This document shows, piece after piece, positions 6,277 through 6,707 of a stretch of DNA of 6,707 bases (the first letter of the stretch is position 1; every line of letters begins with the position of its first letter). A program made the position numbers and the translations under genes. The notes beneath the pieces were generated by a model. It worked only from the letters and a program-made list of their open reading frames with translations, was not told where the DNA came from and searched no databases. Source of the DNA: SLFT01 sp964493075 (GTDB lineage Bacteria > Hydrogenedentota > Hydrogenedentia > Hydrogenedentales > CAITNO01); contig CAZBNU010000225.1 of NCBI GenBank assembly GCA_964493075.1, positions 1 to 6,707 of the forward strand, given 5' to 3'.

Positions 6277-6707
6277 CTACTCGTTACTCTTTTGGTATTT
6301 CGGCAGATACCCCTGGAAGTCGGCGGGATTCCAGTCGCTCTTTCGGTATGTGATGGGTGCAGGATCAAGCCATTTGACCAGCGTGTCTTTCAATTGAAAT
6401 GCAAAGAAATGATTGCCCACGGGAGTGTAATGTCCTGAGCAATACCGGGCAATATAGGCTTCGGGCGTCAGATTAAACGCCTCGAAATCCTGCAGGTGCG
6501 CGAGGTTTACATCAAAATAGAGAAACCCTTCTTGATCGAGATAGGTCATCAATTCCCCGTCGTTTCGTCCATTTCCATGAAGTAGTTGGAAGGTGCTTCC
6601 GGGATCAAATGTGACAATGAGCAGTTTTTTGTTGTGCTGTTCGCAAAAGGTTCTTGCCATTGAAAGGATATGCTTCGTTGCGGCGTACCCGTAGGCGTTC
6701 ATAATCC
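6277..6707 (-). CDS. Probable SGNH/GDSL-like hydrolase, C-terminal part (5' end outside window)
   Basis: The frame is open to the right edge of the window: the codon before the ATG at 6702-6700 is ATT and no stop or RBS is visible, so this is a partial gene. The 141 visible residues run from NAYGYAATKHILSMAR through KKLLIVTFDPGS and FLYFDVNLAHL to GHYTPVGNHFFAFQLKDTLV and WLDPAPITYR, ending at TAG (6279-6277). The GHYTPVGNHFFA block resembles the C-terminal D-x-x-H-x-x-x-x-G-H segment that gives SGNH/GDSL esterases their catalytic histidine (His codon at 6432-6430). The nucleophile-bearing N-terminus lies outside. Such proteins act as esterases or acyltransferases on lipids or polysaccharides; the substrate is unknown. 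It converges on the nucleotidyltransferase remnant with no clear terminator between. Confidence 0.65.
   Translation of the reverse strand, partial: IMNAYGYAATKHILSMARTFCEQHNKKLLIVTFDPGSTFQLLHGNGRNDGELMTYLDQEGFLYFDVNLAHLQDFEAFNLTPEAYIARYCSGHYTPVGNHFFAFQLKDTLVKWLDPAPITYRKSDWNPADFQGYLPKYQKSNE

Noticed and set aside
6268..6313. GGGGTAT...ATACCCC as a terminator for the convergent hydrolase gene
   Set aside because: The loop would be 32 nt, most of the pair lies inside the hydrolase coding region, and no T tract follows on the minus strand.

Overview
The window looks like chromosomal sequence from a bacterium with large secreted carbohydrate-active enzymes and DUF1559-type pseudopilins. That combination points to Planctomycetota, Lentisphaerota, Verrucomicrobiota or Hydrogenedentota. 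Hydrogenedentota is my best guess, from the style of the pseudopilin and the DUF4091 enzyme, but it is a guess. Base composition is moderate in GC inside genes and AT-rich between them.

Layout: (1) 1-162, minus strand: a complete single-gene tRNA unit, with a near-consensus sigma70 promoter, an initiator tRNA (CAT anticodon, encoded CCA) and a strong intrinsic terminator. (2) 163-334: a divergent AT-rich spacer carrying a weak candidate promoter and leader hairpins. (3) 335-4857, plus strand: a likely two-gene operon with a 29-nt gap. It encodes a DUF1559 pseudopilin followed by a 1181-residue secreted DUF4091/GH123-like multidomain protein. The catalytic barrel of that protein is interrupted by a second carbohydrate-binding-like module, whose entry point carries a 9-bp tandem repeat. 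(4) 4858-5058: a spacer with a 49-bp AT-rich palindrome (probable terminator) and a weak promoter. (5) 5059-5901, plus strand: a xylose-isomerase-like TIM-barrel sugar isomerase/epimerase. (6) 5902-6276: a short GGTGGGT palindromic element, an extended -10 promoter, a 62-residue small protein, and what looks like the decayed start of a MNT/AbiEii-like nucleotidyltransferase. (7) 6277-6707, minus strand: the C-terminal part of a probable SGNH/GDSL-like hydrolase that continues beyond the right edge.

Functional reading: the pseudopilin and the giant glycosidase-like protein are probably made together for extracellular polysaccharide use. The isomerase downstream could process a released sugar in the cytoplasm, although it has its own upstream signals. 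The small gene with its broken partner is best read as the remains of a toxin-antitoxin-like or nucleotidyltransferase module. I see no CRISPR array, insertion sequence, rRNA or phage gene. No clearly new complete system is evident. The most interesting points are the interrupted glycosidase barrel with its repeat at the junction, and the fused small-gene/nucleotidyltransferase remnant.
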